DNA of 64,000 nucleotides from assembly GCF_000621665.1 (NCBI RefSeq), contig NZ_JHXQ01000014.1:59056-123055 (forward strand), given 5' to 3'. Both the position numbers and the translations under genes were made by a program. This DNA is from Allorhizobium undicola ORS 992 = ATCC 700741 (GTDB lineage Bacteria; Pseudomonadota; Alphaproteobacteria; Rhizobiales; Rhizobiaceae). The notes under the pieces are model-generated. The model made no database searches and had not been told where the DNA came from. It worked only from the letters and a program-made list of their open reading frames with translations. This document shows, one piece after another, positions 17,841 through 26,481 of this stretch. How positions within the stretch are numbered: position 1 is the first letter of the stretch; each line of letters begins with the position of its first letter.

Positions 17841-18119
17841 CGAGCGCACAACCCGTGAAGGCAGGGTTGTGTTCCGTGTCGCCGGTTGCAAATATCATGT
17901 GTTCTTTACTCATGTTTTTCTGGCGCTCGCTTTGCGGCGGTGCTAAGGCATCAGCCGCGCGCGCTGGAACACGGCTTTCTACCAGGGTTTGCCTTATGGA
18001 TCGGGTTTGTCGTTTTCTGAATGGGGCTGCGAAAGCTGGCATCCGGTTCTGCCCGGTGCCGGGCATTCCTCCTGCCGCGCTGAAATCTGCATATGTTTCG
18101 ACGCCGGGAGCGCCTTGAA

Positions 18120-19064
18120 ATGATGATGAAAGCCCGAGTTTTCCTGTCCTTCACCTTCATGCTGCTTGGACTTGCGCTTGCCATGCCGACTGCTCGGGCT
18201 GGCGGTGACTGGCCACGCAGCTTCCAGAACGTGGACGGGACGAAGACCGAGATTCCGGCGCAGCCGAAGCGGATCCTCTCATCTTCTGTAACTTTGACGG
18301 GCACCTTGCTGGCCATTCACGCACCCGTCATTGCCAGCGGTTCGGCCACCAACGGCACCTTCTTTGCGCAATGGGCCGAGGAGGCGCGGGCGCGTGGCGT
18401 GCAGAATGTCTGGCCGACGGGCAAGGTCGATCTCGAGGCGGTTTATGCCCTGCAACCGGATCTGATCATCGTGACGGTCAGCGGTGCGGGCGCGGCGCGT
18501 GACCAGATTGGCGCTTTCCGGCAGATTGCCCCGACCATCGTTCTCGATGACAGCTCCGCCTCCTGGCAGGCGCTGGCCACCGAGCTTGGCAAGGCCACCG
18601 GCCTCGAAAGCGAGGCCGCCGCGACGATCGCCGAATTCGATGCCTATGTGGCCGCTGCCCGTGAGAAGCTGAAGCTGCCTGAAGGCAAGACGAACATCAT
18701 CAGCTATAACGGTCCGGGGCAGGAAAATCCGATTGCGCGTGTCAGCGGTCCTCATGCAGCCCTGCTCACCGCCCTTGGCTTCACTATGGAAGATCCCGAT
18801 CCCTCCTGGCATACGCAGGCGGTGCTGCGCCATGATTTTGTCTGGGCAAGCTATGAGCGGCTTGTCGATCTCAAGGCCGAAACGACCTTCCTTTTGCGGG
18901 TAGACGACAGCCGGGCGGAAGCCTTCATGCGTGACCCTGTTCTGGCCAACCTGCCTTCCGTCAAGAAGGGGCAGGTCTATGGTCTTGGCGTCAATTCGTT
19001 CCGCATGGACTATTATAGCGGCAAGCAGGTGGTGGACGGTATCGTCAAGAAATTTGCAAAATGA
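18120..19064 (+). CDS. fepB: Ferric-siderophore periplasmic binding protein (FepB-like)
   Basis: A 314-residue class III binding protein of the ferric-enterobactin type. Start MMMKARVF at 18120, nine bases after GGGAG, opens a signal peptide (FLSFTFMLLGLALAMPTARA, cleavage before GGDW). Then come the FepB-like QNVDGTKTEIPAQPKRILSS entry, LDAVYALQPDLIIVT-like text around residue 115-130, and the C-terminal SVKKGQVYGLG. It should carry a catecholate ferric siderophore, probably the product of the NRPS locus at 40-55 kb, to the FepDG permease encoded next, with which it overlaps by 4 bp. Confidence 0.9.
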   Translation: MMMKARVFLSFTFMLLGLALAMPTARAGGDWPRSFQNVDGTKTEIPAQPKRILSSSVTLTGTLLAIHAPVIASGSATNGTFFAQWAEEARARGVQNVWPTGKVDLEAVYALQPDLIIVTVSGAGAARDQIGAFRQIAPTIVLDDSSASWQALATELGKATGLESEAAATIAEFDAYVAAAREKLKLPEGKTNIISYNGPGQENPIARVSGPHAALLTALGFTMEDPDPSWHTQAVLRHDFVWASYERLVDLKAETTFLLRVDDSRAEAFMRDPVLANLPSVKKGQVYGLGVNSFRMDYYSGKQVVDGIVKKFAK

Positions 19065-20113
19065 CCCTGCGTCGAACAGGCCCATCCCCATCCCTGCCGC
19101 AGCCAACCGATGTACAGCGGCGAAAGCGCCTTGCCGGTCTGGTGGTGCTATGCCTCATGCTGCTGGCCGTGTTGCTGGCCGGTGTGACGGCGGGGGTGCG
19201 GCCGGTGCCGATTGGCGTAACCTGGCAGGCGATCTTTCATTTCGATCCGCATCAGAGCGATCATCTTCTCGTGCGCCATCTGCGCATCCCGCGCACATTG
19301 CTGGCGGCGGTGGTTGGCGCTGCCCTTGGCGTGGCCGGCGCCATCATGCAGGCGCTGACCCGCAACCCGCTTTCCGATCCGGGCATTCTCGGCATCAATG
19401 CCGGGTCGGCGCTGGCCATTGCCTGCGCCATGACCTTGTTCGGCATCTCCGGCATGAACGGATTGATGCTGTCTGGAATGGCAGGGGCGGGCCTTGCCGG
19501 CCTGATCGTGGCATGTCTCGGGCATCGCCAACATGGCGGCAGTCCGGTGCGCATCGTGCTGGCCGGCGCGGCCCTTTCCATCGTGCTGCTGTCCCTGGCG
19601 CAGATTGTTCTCGTCAACAGCGATGAGCATGTGTTCGATCAGTTTCGCCACTGGTCGGTCGGTTCGCTGGCCGGGCGCGATTATGATGTTCTGCTGCCTG
19701 TCACGCTGATCGTGGTGCCGGGTCTGGTTTTGTCGCTTGCGCTGGCAAGGGCGCTCGATACGGCGGCCCTCGGCGGTGATCTGGCCAAAGCCCTGGGTGG
19801 CAATCCGGCCCGGATATGGGCAGGGGCCGCCCTTGCGGTGATCGTGCTGACGGGGGCGGCCACGGCAGCGGCAGGGCCGATCGGTTTCGTGGGGCTGACA
19901 GCGCCGCATATGGCGCGCTTGCTGGCTGGCCCCGGTCATCGCTGGCTTTTGCCCTATGCCATGGTCATCGCCGCGCTGCTGATGGTTGGCGCCGATGCGC
20001 TTGGCCGGATCATCGCGCCCCCCGGAGAAGTGAGTGTCGGGATCATGGTTGCCCTGATGGGCGGCCCGTTCTTCATCGTATTGGTAAGGCAAAAGCGGAT
20101 GGCGCGGCTGTGA
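19061..20113 (+). CDS. fepD: Ferric-siderophore ABC transporter permease (FepD-like)
   Basis: A 350-residue FecCD-family inner-membrane protein with about nine to ten hydrophobic helices. Family marks: RIPRTLLAAVVGAALGVAGAI, QALTRNPLSDPGILGINAG, the WSVGSLAGRDYD segment and the ATPase-coupling region near AALGGDLAKALGG, then GPIGFVGLTAPHMARLL. The start overlaps the fepB stop (ATGA) and the stop overlaps a possible GTG start of fepG. It pairs with fepG to form the heterodimeric channel. Confidence 0.93.
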   Translation: MTLRRTGPSPSLPQPTDVQRRKRLAGLVVLCLMLLAVLLAGVTAGVRPVPIGVTWQAIFHFDPHQSDHLLVRHLRIPRTLLAAVVGAALGVAGAIMQALTRNPLSDPGILGINAGSALAIACAMTLFGISGMNGLMLSGMAGAGLAGLIVACLGHRQHGGSPVRIVLAGAALSIVLLSLAQIVLVNSDEHVFDQFRHWSVGSLAGRDYDVLLPVTLIVVPGLVLSLALARALDTAALGGDLAKALGGNPARIWAGAALAVIVLTGAATAAAGPIGFVGLTAPHMARLLAGPGHRWLLPYAMVIAALLMVGADALGRIIAPPGEVSVGIMVALMGGPFFIVLVRQKRMARL

Positions 20114-20115
20114 AC

Positions 20116-21156
20116 ATGCATTCCGATCCGTCCCGCCGCTTCATCCTGCTTCGCAATCGCCAATTATCGATGGTGCTGGACGGTCGGCTGCTGTTTGTCA
20201 CGCTCGCTCTGGTCGTGGCTGCGGCGCTTCTTGGTCTCTATGCCATCACGCTCGGGCGTCTTTCCATTCCGGTTCATGATGTGCTGTCGATCCTGGCGGG
20301 GAGAGGCAGCGGCGGCATGAAGGGGGAAATCGTTTTCAATCTTCGCCTGCCGCGCGTGCTTACCGGATTTTTCGTGGGGTGGGCGCTTGGGGCTTCCGGG
20401 GCCGTGTTCCAGTCCCTCTCGCGCAACATGCTTGCCTCGCCCGATGTGATCGGCTTTACCACCGGCGCTGCCGCAGGCGCGCTGGTGCAGATCGTCATGC
20501 TTGGTGGCGGTTCCACGGCCATTGCGGTCTCTGCGGTTTGCGGCGGCCTGCTGACGGCAGCCCTTGTCTATCTCCTGTCTTTTCGCCATGGCAGAGGTGG
20601 TGGCTACCGGCTGATCCTGATTGGCATCGGCATGGGCGCTACGCTGACCGCCGTCAACGGTTTCATGCTCGTGCGGGGCGATCTCGATAATGCGGTTGCC
20701 GCCAATCTCTGGCTGTCCGGTTCTCTCGATGGACGGAAATGGAGCGACGTGCTGCCGGTGATGGCGGGGAGCATTCTGCTGGTCCCTCTGATTTCCGTCT
20801 ATGCGCGGCGGTTGGCCCTGATGGAAATGGGGGATGATCTTGCCCGCCAGCTTGGTGTGCCGGTGGAGCGAACCCGCATGGGCATGATTGCCGCAGCCGT
20901 GCTGCTGGCGGGGCTTGCAACAGCGGCCGCAGGTCCTGTGTCTTTCGTGGCGCTGGCCGCCCCGCAACTGGTGCTGCGTCTCACGCGGGGGAAAGGCGTT
21001 CCGGTCCTCAGTGCCGCAGCCATGGGCGCATTCCTGCTTGTTCTGGCCGATCTTTTGACGCAGAGCCTTACCAGCACGCTGATTTTGCCGATTGGCCGCA
21101 TGACCGGCCTTGTCGGTGGTGTTTATCTGCTGTGGCTGCTGACCCGCGCCAGATAA
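20116..21156 (+). CDS. fepG: Ferric-siderophore ABC transporter permease (FepG-like)
   Basis: A 346-residue FecCD-family permease. The ATG at 20116 lies just after the fepD stop; a GTG at 20110 overlapping that stop is an alternative start, and the longer reading from 19816 is only a shadow of fepD. Marks: NLRLPRVLTGFFVGWALGAS, FQSLSRNMLASPDVIGFTTG, WLSGSLDGRKWSDV, ARQLGVPVERTRMG, and AAGPVSFVALAAPQLVLRL. Partner of FepD. Its stop is 20 bp from the stop of the convergent fepC. Confidence 0.93.
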   Translation: MHSDPSRRFILLRNRQLSMVLDGRLLFVTLALVVAAALLGLYAITLGRLSIPVHDVLSILAGRGSGGMKGEIVFNLRLPRVLTGFFVGWALGASGAVFQSLSRNMLASPDVIGFTTGAAAGALVQIVMLGGGSTAIAVSAVCGGLLTAALVYLLSFRHGRGGGYRLILIGIGMGATLTAVNGFMLVRGDLDNAVAANLWLSGSLDGRKWSDVLPVMAGSILLVPLISVYARRLALMEMGDDLARQLGVPVERTRMGMIAAAVLLAGLATAAAGPVSFVALAAPQLVLRLTRGKGVPVLSAAAMGAFLLVLADLLTQSLTSTLILPIGRMTGLVGGVYLLWLLTRAR

Positions 21157-21176
21157 TACGGGTTGCGAGAGCTGTT

Positions 21177-21998
21177 CTAAATGCTGTCCGCCCTGTCGAG
21201 CGGCACCACCATGGGGTCGCCGGTGACGGGATCGGCGATAACGATGCTGTCCAGCCCAAAAACCGCCTGCACCAGCTCCGCCGTCATGATGTCTGCCGGC
21301 GCACCCTGCCGGATAATCTTTCCCGCGCGCATGGCGACGATATGATCGGCATAACGGCACGCTTGGTTAAGGTCGTGCAATACGGCGACCACGGTATTGC
21401 GCTGGCGGCGGTTGAGCGCCCGAAGCAGGTTCAGCACTTCAAGCTGATGGGCTATGTCCAGATAGGTCGTCGGTTCATCCAGCAGGAGAAGTGGCGTTTC
21501 CTGCGCCAGCACCATGGCAATCCACACTCGCTGGCGCTGGCCACCGGAAAGCTCGTCAACGATGCGATTGGAAAAATCATGAACCCGTGCCGTTTGCATG
21601 GCCCAGCGCACGGCGTCTTCGTCGGCCTTACTCCAACGTTTCAGCAGGCCCTGATGCGGATAACGGCCGCGAGCCACAAGCTCGGCAACGGTAATGCCTT
21701 CCGGTGCGGCAGAGGTTTGCGGCAAAAGGCCAAGCGTGCGGGCCACGTCGCGCGCGCCGATGGTTTCAATGGCCCGGCCATCAAGAATGATCTGGCCCTT
21801 TCCCGGACGCAGAATACGAGCCAGAGCGCGCAGCAGCGTTGATTTTCCGCAGGCATTCGGGCCGACAATCACGGTGAACTTGCCGTCCGGCACATCGAGG
21901 CTGAGACCTTCCGCGATGGTGCGTTCACCATAATGCAAGGTAATGTCCTTCGCCTGCAAACGGCAGCCAGCCTGCGGCTCGTTAACGGCCTTATCCAT
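21177..21998 (-). CDS. fepC: Ferric-siderophore ABC transporter ATPase (FepC-like)
   Basis: A 273-residue cytoplasmic ATPase with Walker A GPNACGKST, Q-loop LLPQTSAAPEGITV (family-typical), signature ELSGGQRQRVWIAM, Walker B LLLLDEPTTYLD and the H-loop VLHDLNQACRYAD. It should energise FepDG. Unlike the usual fepBDGC order it is transcribed convergently with fepBDG, so it has a separate promoter in the 134-bp region shared with the divergent PadR-reductase fusion gene, which may give it different (metal-responsive) control. Confidence 0.95.
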   Translation of the reverse strand: MDKAVNEPQAGCRLQAKDITLHYGERTIAEGLSLDVPDGKFTVIVGPNACGKSTLLRALARILRPGKGQIILDGRAIETIGARDVARTLGLLPQTSAAPEGITVAELVARGRYPHQGLLKRWSKADEDAVRWAMQTARVHDFSNRIVDELSGGQRQRVWIAMVLAQETPLLLLDEPTTYLDIAHQLEVLNLLRALNRRQRNTVVAVLHDLNQACRYADHIVAMRAGKIIRQGAPADIMTAELVQAVFGLDSIVIADPVTGDPMVVPLDRADSI

Positions 21999-22090
21999 CT
22001 TGCCTCCGAAATCCTGTCAATTTTGGTTAGGTTTTCCCTTTCGGCGCGTCAAGCGCAAAGAACGGGTTTCGGCCGGAAAATAAAAATCAG

Positions 22091-22130
22091 ATATATCTTG
22101 AAAGTCGATATATCGAGATATAGATATGCG
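22091..22130. promoter_or_regulatory. AT-rich palindromic operator in the fepC / padR-reductase divergent region
   Basis: A perfect palindrome TCGATATATCGA (22105-22116) is flanked by further ATATCT and AGATAT half-sites (22093-22126), ending a few bases before the ATG at 22133. The position and dyad symmetry fit an autoregulatory site for the PadR domain encoded immediately downstream. fepC, divergent, could be under the same control. Site identity is inferred. Confidence 0.55.
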
Positions 22131-22132
22131 CC

Positions 22133-23464
22133 ATGAAACATGATGGAAACGATAAAAGGCCTTCCCGGAAAGCTTCCGGCGAAGGGCATCACCGCCACCA
22201 CGATCACCCCGGCAGGCGCCTGCTGGATTACGGCGATTTGCGCCTGCTGATCCTGTCGCTGATTGGTCAAAAGCCGCGCCATGGCTATGAGCTGATACGC
22301 GCCGTGGAGGAGCAATCCGGCGGCCGCTATACGCCAAGTCCGGGTGTTCTCTACCCAACCCTGGCATGGCTTGAGGATGGAGGCTTTGCCGTCATCGGCG
22401 AGAGCGAGGGAAATCGCAAGACCTATGGCATCACCCCGGAAGGCCGGGATTTTCTGTCGGCCAACAGATCGGCCTTGCAGCATCTTCTTTCCCGCATCGA
22501 ACGCGGTGGGCGCCATGGTGCGCCTCTGGCCGTGGCAGAGGCGATGGATGCATTGAAAACTGCCTTGCGCAGTCAGTTGAAGCGCCCGGATGTGGAAGAC
22601 GGCGCGGTCGAACGGGTGGTCGCAATTCTGCACGAGGCGGCGCGCCGCATCGAGGATGGCGCGGGCGAGGGCATGGAGAAAAGGAACAGGCAGGAAATGA
22701 GCACGGATACAGGATCGCAGAACGAAGCATTGCCGGTGATCGAGCGCGTCAAGCATGAGCTTCGCCGCCGACAGCTTACTGTCGTGGATGTCCAGCGGCT
22801 TTCGCCCGCAATGATCCGCATTGTTCTGGGTGGCGATGAGTTGCAAGGATTTGCATCGCTCTCTCCGGCGGATCACATCAAGATCTTCGTGCCGGATGGT
22901 GACGGCGGTATTGCCATGCGCGATTATACGCCGCGCTTCTTCGATCCGGTCAAGCGGCAATTGACCATCGATTTTGCCGTGCATGAAGCCGGACCCGCGA
23001 CCCGCTGGGCGCTTTCGGCCAAGGTTGGGGACGGGTTGCAGATTGGTGGACCGCGCGGCTCGCAGATTATTGGCGGCTCGATCGCGGCATGGCTGTTGAT
23101 CGGCGACGAGACGGCGCTTCCTTCCATTGGGCGGCGTCTGGAAGAAATGCAGGCTGGCGTACCGGTTTCTGTCGTTGCGGCCGTCCCTGATCGGGCGGAT
23201 GAGCAAAACTTCGAAACCGGGGCAAGGCTCGACATGCACTGGCTGCATCGTGCCGATCCGACCGATGCTGTTCCCTACCTCGAAAAACTGAAGACAATGG
23301 AGATCGAGCCTTCGACCTTTGTGTGGATCGCAGCCGAGGGCTCTGTCGCCCGTGCCATCAGACGTTATCTGGTGGAAGAGCGGGGTCATCCGATGCCTTG
23401 GCTGAAAGCGTCCGGCTATTGGGTTCAGGGCAAGGCGGATACGGTTGAAAAGTTTGATGAGTAA
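22133..23464 (+). CDS. PadR regulator fused to siderophore-interacting ferric reductase
   Basis: A 443-residue two-part protein. Residues 3-25 are His-rich (five His in residues 19-25). Residues about 29-110 are a PadR winged HTH (RHGYELIRAVEE, TPSPGVLYPTLAWLEDGGF, RKTYGITPEGRDFL), followed by a helical dimerisation tail to about 180. From about 190 onward the protein is a complete SIP/ViuB-type FAD reductase (MIRIVLGGDELQGFA, RDYTPRFFD, GPRGSQIIGGS, GDETALPSIGRRL, WIAAEGSVARAIRRYL, ASGYWVQG). In E. coli the equivalent PadR (YqjI, His-rich and nickel-responsive) and reductase (YqjH) are separate neighbouring genes; here they are one frame. An internal ATG at 22697 (codon 189), with AGGAA close upstream, could also make the reductase alone. 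Expected role: reductive release of iron coupled to metal-sensing repression. Confidence 0.88.
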   Translation: MKHDGNDKRPSRKASGEGHHRHHDHPGRRLLDYGDLRLLILSLIGQKPRHGYELIRAVEEQSGGRYTPSPGVLYPTLAWLEDGGFAVIGESEGNRKTYGITPEGRDFLSANRSALQHLLSRIERGGRHGAPLAVAEAMDALKTALRSQLKRPDVEDGAVERVVAILHEAARRIEDGAGEGMEKRNRQEMSTDTGSQNEALPVIERVKHELRRRQLTVVDVQRLSPAMIRIVLGGDELQGFASLSPADHIKIFVPDGDGGIAMRDYTPRFFDPVKRQLTIDFAVHEAGPATRWALSAKVGDGLQIGGPRGSQIIGGSIAAWLLIGDETALPSIGRRLEEMQAGVPVSVVAAVPDRADEQNFETGARLDMHWLHRADPTDAVPYLEKLKTMEIEPSTFVWIAAEGSVARAIRRYLVEERGHPMPWLKASGYWVQGKADTVEKFDE

Positions 23465-23467
23465 AAA

Positions 23468-23503
23468 ATGAGGTCCGGTAAACAGCAGTTTACCGGACCT
23501 CAT
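23468..23503 (+). terminator. Hairpin terminator after the PadR-reductase fusion gene
   Basis: Perfect 15-bp arms, ATGAGGTCCGGTAAA and TTTACCGGACCTCAT, around a CAGCAG loop, starting 3 bp after the stop. Only a weak T-rich tail follows (ATTTTGTTGCTTTT). Confidence 0.75.
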
Positions 23504-23585
23504 CCAATATTTTGTTGCTTTTCGAATATCTCAAGCCTTTGCCGCAGTTGAGATAATCGAGATCCTTTCAAAGCGAGGATGCGTT

Positions 23586-23808
23586 AGAGCACTTCCGGTG
23601 AACACGGGTTCACCTACAATGCTCTAACTTCTTGTTTCGGCGCATTTCCGGACGCAAAACCGACTACACTTTTGCTGGAAATGTTCTAGCATCTGCGAGC
23701 TTTGATATTAGAGCGCTTTTCGATCTGATTGAATCAGATCGGCGCTCTAACGTTTTCTTTTTGAAGCATAATCTTGTCGATCCTCGTTTCACTCCGGTCG
23801 GATTATGC
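23586..23808. repeat. Cluster of four different palindromic intergenic repeats
   Basis: The 345-bp gap between the fusion gene and the convergent binding-protein gene holds no gene. It contains AGAGCA..GGTGAAC..GTTCACC..GCTCT (23586-23625), a variant of the GCATTTCC core family (23641-23690), AGAGCG..GATCTGATT..AATCAGATC..CGCTCT (23710-23748), and GCATAATC..GATTATGC (23766-23808). Confidence 0.8.
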
Positions 23809-23809
23809 T

Positions 23810-24976
23810 CTAATGAGCCGGATCCTTGACCTTTTCGATGGTTTCGAACTCGGTGTTGTAAAGCTCGCCATCGACGCGTTCCACCTTGCGCATGTAGATG
23901 TTCTGCACGATGTCGCGTGTTGCCGGATCGATGGAGATCGGACCGCGCGGGCTGTTGATTTCCATGCCCTTTGCCGCCGCCATGAAGGCGTCGCCGGTGG
24001 CATCGCCCTTGGTTTTATCCAGGGTCTTGTAGATCAGGTCCAGGGCGTCATAGGCGGCAACAGCCACCATGTTCGGACGCATTCCGTTGTTTTCCTTTTT
24101 GAAGGCGGCAACGAAAGCCTTGTTTTCCGGCGAGTTGTGGTTTGCCGAATAGGGGCCGCCGGTAATCGCGCCAAGTGCCGGGTCGCCCATGCTGTTCAGC
24201 AGGTCGTCATCGGTCACGTCGGCCATGGCAATGACCTTGATGCCGCTCTTGTCGAGGCCGCGTTCCACGAACTGCTTCATGAAAGCCGTGCCGGCACCCG
24301 TCGGAACGAAGACAAACAGCGCCTCAGGCTTCTGATCCGCAGCCTTTTGCAGGAAGGGCGAGAAGTCGGGGTTGGCAAGCGGGACCTTCAGCTTTTCCAT
24401 CACCGTGCCGCCATTGGCTTCCAGCGATTTCTGGAACCAGGTTTCGGCATCGGCGCCCGGCCCGTAGTCGGAAACGATGCTGACGAATTTCTTCGTGCCG
24501 TTCTTCGCCGCCCATTGGCCGATGACGCTTGCCATTTGCGGAACGGTCCAGGAGGCGCGCACCATATAGGGCGAGGCGTCCATGATCGACGATGTTGCCG
24601 CGACCATGACCACCTGCGGGATTTTTGCGCGCTTGGAAAGCTGGGCGACAGAAAGGGCAGCCGGCGTATTGCCGAAGCCGGTGAGAACCGAGACGCGATC
24701 CTTGGTCACGAGTTCCTGCGCCAACCGCAAGGCGTTGTCCGCCGTGGATGCATCGTCCTTGACGATGAACTCGACCTTTTTGCCGCCGGCTGTATCGCCG
24801 TGCGTTGCCACGAAGGTCTTGAGGGCGGCGCTGATCTGGCGCCCGTTGGATTGGAAGCCGCCGGTGAGCGGGATGATGACGCCAACCTTGACGGCATCGG
24901 CGGCGATGGCCGCGCCGGAAGCGGCCAGCATGGCAGCGGCGGCAATACCGCCCAACATTGTTCTTCTTTTCAACAT
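23810..24976 (-). CDS. LIV-type ABC transporter substrate-binding protein
   Basis: A 388-residue type I periplasmic binding protein (Leu/Ile/Val/amide/aromatic-acid class). The ATG at 24976 follows GGAGGAG and starts a Tat-like signal peptide (MLKRRTMLGGIAAAAML, cleavage near AIA-AD). Then KVGVIIPLTGGFQSNGRQ, FIVKDDASTADNALRLAQEL and YDALDLIYKTLD, typical of the family. It is the last gene of a livH-M-G-F-binding-protein series on the minus strand downstream of gallate-pathway-like genes, so an aromatic acid is at least as likely a ligand as an amino acid (inference from context). Confidence 0.88.
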   Translation of the reverse strand: MLKRRTMLGGIAAAAMLAASGAAIAADAVKVGVIIPLTGGFQSNGRQISAALKTFVATHGDTAGGKKVEFIVKDDASTADNALRLAQELVTKDRVSVLTGFGNTPAALSVAQLSKRAKIPQVVMVAATSSIMDASPYMVRASWTVPQMASVIGQWAAKNGTKKFVSIVSDYGPGADAETWFQKSLEANGGTVMEKLKVPLANPDFSPFLQKAADQKPEALFVFVPTGAGTAFMKQFVERGLDKSGIKVIAMADVTDDDLLNSMGDPALGAITGGPYSANHNSPENKAFVAAFKKENNGMRPNMVAVAAYDALDLIYKTLDKTKGDATGDAFMAAAKGMEINSPRGPISIDPATRDIVQNIYMRKVERVDGELYNTEFETIEKVKDPAH

Positions 24977-25025
24977 GGTCTCCTCCATTTTAAAAAATCG
25001 GGCGCAACTGCAAGTGCGTCGCCCT

Positions 25026-25736
25026 TTATTCCTCGCCGCCAATCCCCAGAAAGCGGCCAAGGGTTGCCTTATCCGCCGAAAGGGCGGCACTTTCTCCGCA
25101 GAAGGCCACCGCGCCGCGATCAAGAATGACGGCGCTATCGGTGATGGCCAGAATCTGCTGGGCATGTTGCTCCACGATGATTGCGGCCATGCCTTCCTCG
25201 CGCACGATGCGGCGAATGGAGGCCAGCAATTCCTCGACGATGATCGGCGCAAGTCCCTCTGTCGGTTCGTCCAGCAGCAGGATTTTCGGGTTCAATGCCA
25301 GCGCCCTGCCGATGGACAGCATTTGCTGTTCGCCACCGGAAAGCTGGTTGCCGAAATTCTGCCGCCGTTCCCGCAGGCGGGGGAAGAGGTCGTAGACGGC
25401 TTCCAGTGTCCAGCGACCGGGCCGGGCCGAGGCGGTGATGTTCTCCTCAACCGTCAGTGAGCGGAAAATCCCGCGCTCCTGCGGCACCCAGCCCACACCG
25501 GCTTCCACCCGCCGCTCTGGCGAAAGACGGCTGATGTCCTGACCGTTCAGCATCACCCGCCCGGAATGATAGCGGGTCAATCCGACAATGCTGTTGAGCG
25601 TCGTCGTCTTGCCAACCCCGTTACGGCCCAGCAGCGCCAGCGCCTTGCCCTGCTCAAGGTTGAAACTGACCTTTTGCAGCACCACGGCACGGCCATAGCC
25701 AGCCGTGAGGTTTTCCAGCGTCAACACATCAGTCAT
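25026..25736 (-). CDS. livF: LIV-type ABC transporter ATPase (LivF)
   Basis: A 236-residue ATPase: Walker A GRNGVGKTTTL, VPQERGIFRSLTVEENI, signature QLSGGEQQMLSIGRAL, Walker B ILLLDEPTEGLAP, and the LivF-typical IIVEQHAQQIL. Start at 25736 overlaps the end of livG by 8 bp. A longer reading from 25871 lies over livG and is rejected. Confidence 0.93.
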   Translation of the reverse strand: MTDVLTLENLTAGYGRAVVLQKVSFNLEQGKALALLGRNGVGKTTTLNSIVGLTRYHSGRVMLNGQDISRLSPERRVEAGVGWVPQERGIFRSLTVEENITASARPGRWTLEAVYDLFPRLRERRQNFGNQLSGGEQQMLSIGRALALNPKILLLDEPTEGLAPIIVEELLASIRRIVREEGMAAIIVEQHAQQILAITDSAVILDRGAVAFCGESAALSADKATLGRFLGIGGEE

Positions 25737-26481
25737 GGTGCGCGCCTCCCAGATAGACTTCCCTGACGCGCGGATCATGCGCAATCTCATCCACCGTGCC
25801 TTCGGCAAACAGCGCCCCCGACACCAGCACCGAAATGCGGCTGGCAAAGGTGAAGACGAGGTCCATGTCATGCTCGATCAGCAGGATCGAAACATCCGAT
25901 GGCAGCGCCGCAAGCCGGGAAAGAACTTCCTGACGATCAGCCTCCGGCACACCCGCAGCGGGCTCATCCATCAGCAGCACGCGCGGCTTCAGCGCAATGG
26001 CCAATGCGATTTCGAGCAGGCGCTGCTTGCCATAAGGCAGGTCGGCGCACCGGTCCTCCGCCACGCTGTCCAGCCCGAAATCGGCAAGAAGCCCGGCGAT
26101 TTCGGCATCGATGCCGCGAATGCGGCCAATGCCCTTCATCAGGTTCCAGCCGTGGCCCATGCGTTCGGCAATCACCAGCGCAAGGCTTTCCACGACGCTC
26201 AACTGGCCGAAAAGCTGGTTGATCTGGAAGGTGCGCACCAGACCCCGTTGCACGCGGCTTTCGCGCTTCAGGCTGGTGATCGGCTTGCCTTCCAGCAGGA
26301 TTTCGCCGGAGGAGGGCGTCAAAACCCCTGTCAGCAGGTTGATGAAAGTTGTTTTTCCGGCGCCGTTCGGGCCGATGAGGGCATGGCGGGCGCCCCGTTC
26401 GAGGCGGAAGGTCACGTCGGTCGTGGCTTTCAGCGCGCCGAAGGCTTTGTTGAGGTGGCGGGTTTCGAGAACGGCGGTCAT
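25729..26481 (-). CDS. livG: LIV-type ABC transporter ATPase (LivG)
   Basis: A 250-residue ATPase: Walker A GPNGAGKTTFINLL, LKRESRVQRGLVRTFQINQL (the LivG Q-loop region), a short signature region LPYGKQRLLEIALAI in place of LSGGQ, which is usual in LivG, and Walker B VLLMDEPAAGVP. It overlaps livM by 4 bp and livF by 8 bp. Pairs with LivF to drive LivHM. Confidence 0.93.
   Translation of the reverse strand: MTAVLETRHLNKAFGALKATTDVTFRLERGARHALIGPNGAGKTTFINLLTGVLTPSSGEILLEGKPITSLKRESRVQRGLVRTFQINQLFGQLSVVESLALVIAERMGHGWNLMKGIGRIRGIDAEIAGLLADFGLDSVAEDRCADLPYGKQRLLEIALAIALKPRVLLMDEPAAGVPEADRQEVLSRLAALPSDVSILLIEHDMDLVFTFASRISVLVSGALFAEGTVDEIAHDPRVREVYLGGAHHD

Noticed and set aside
22133..23464. 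Idea that the PadR-reductase fusion is a sequencing artefact
   Set aside because: Cannot be excluded by reading alone, but the linker is an ordinary coding stretch with no homopolymer near the junction (about 22680-22700), so the fusion was kept as real and flagged.
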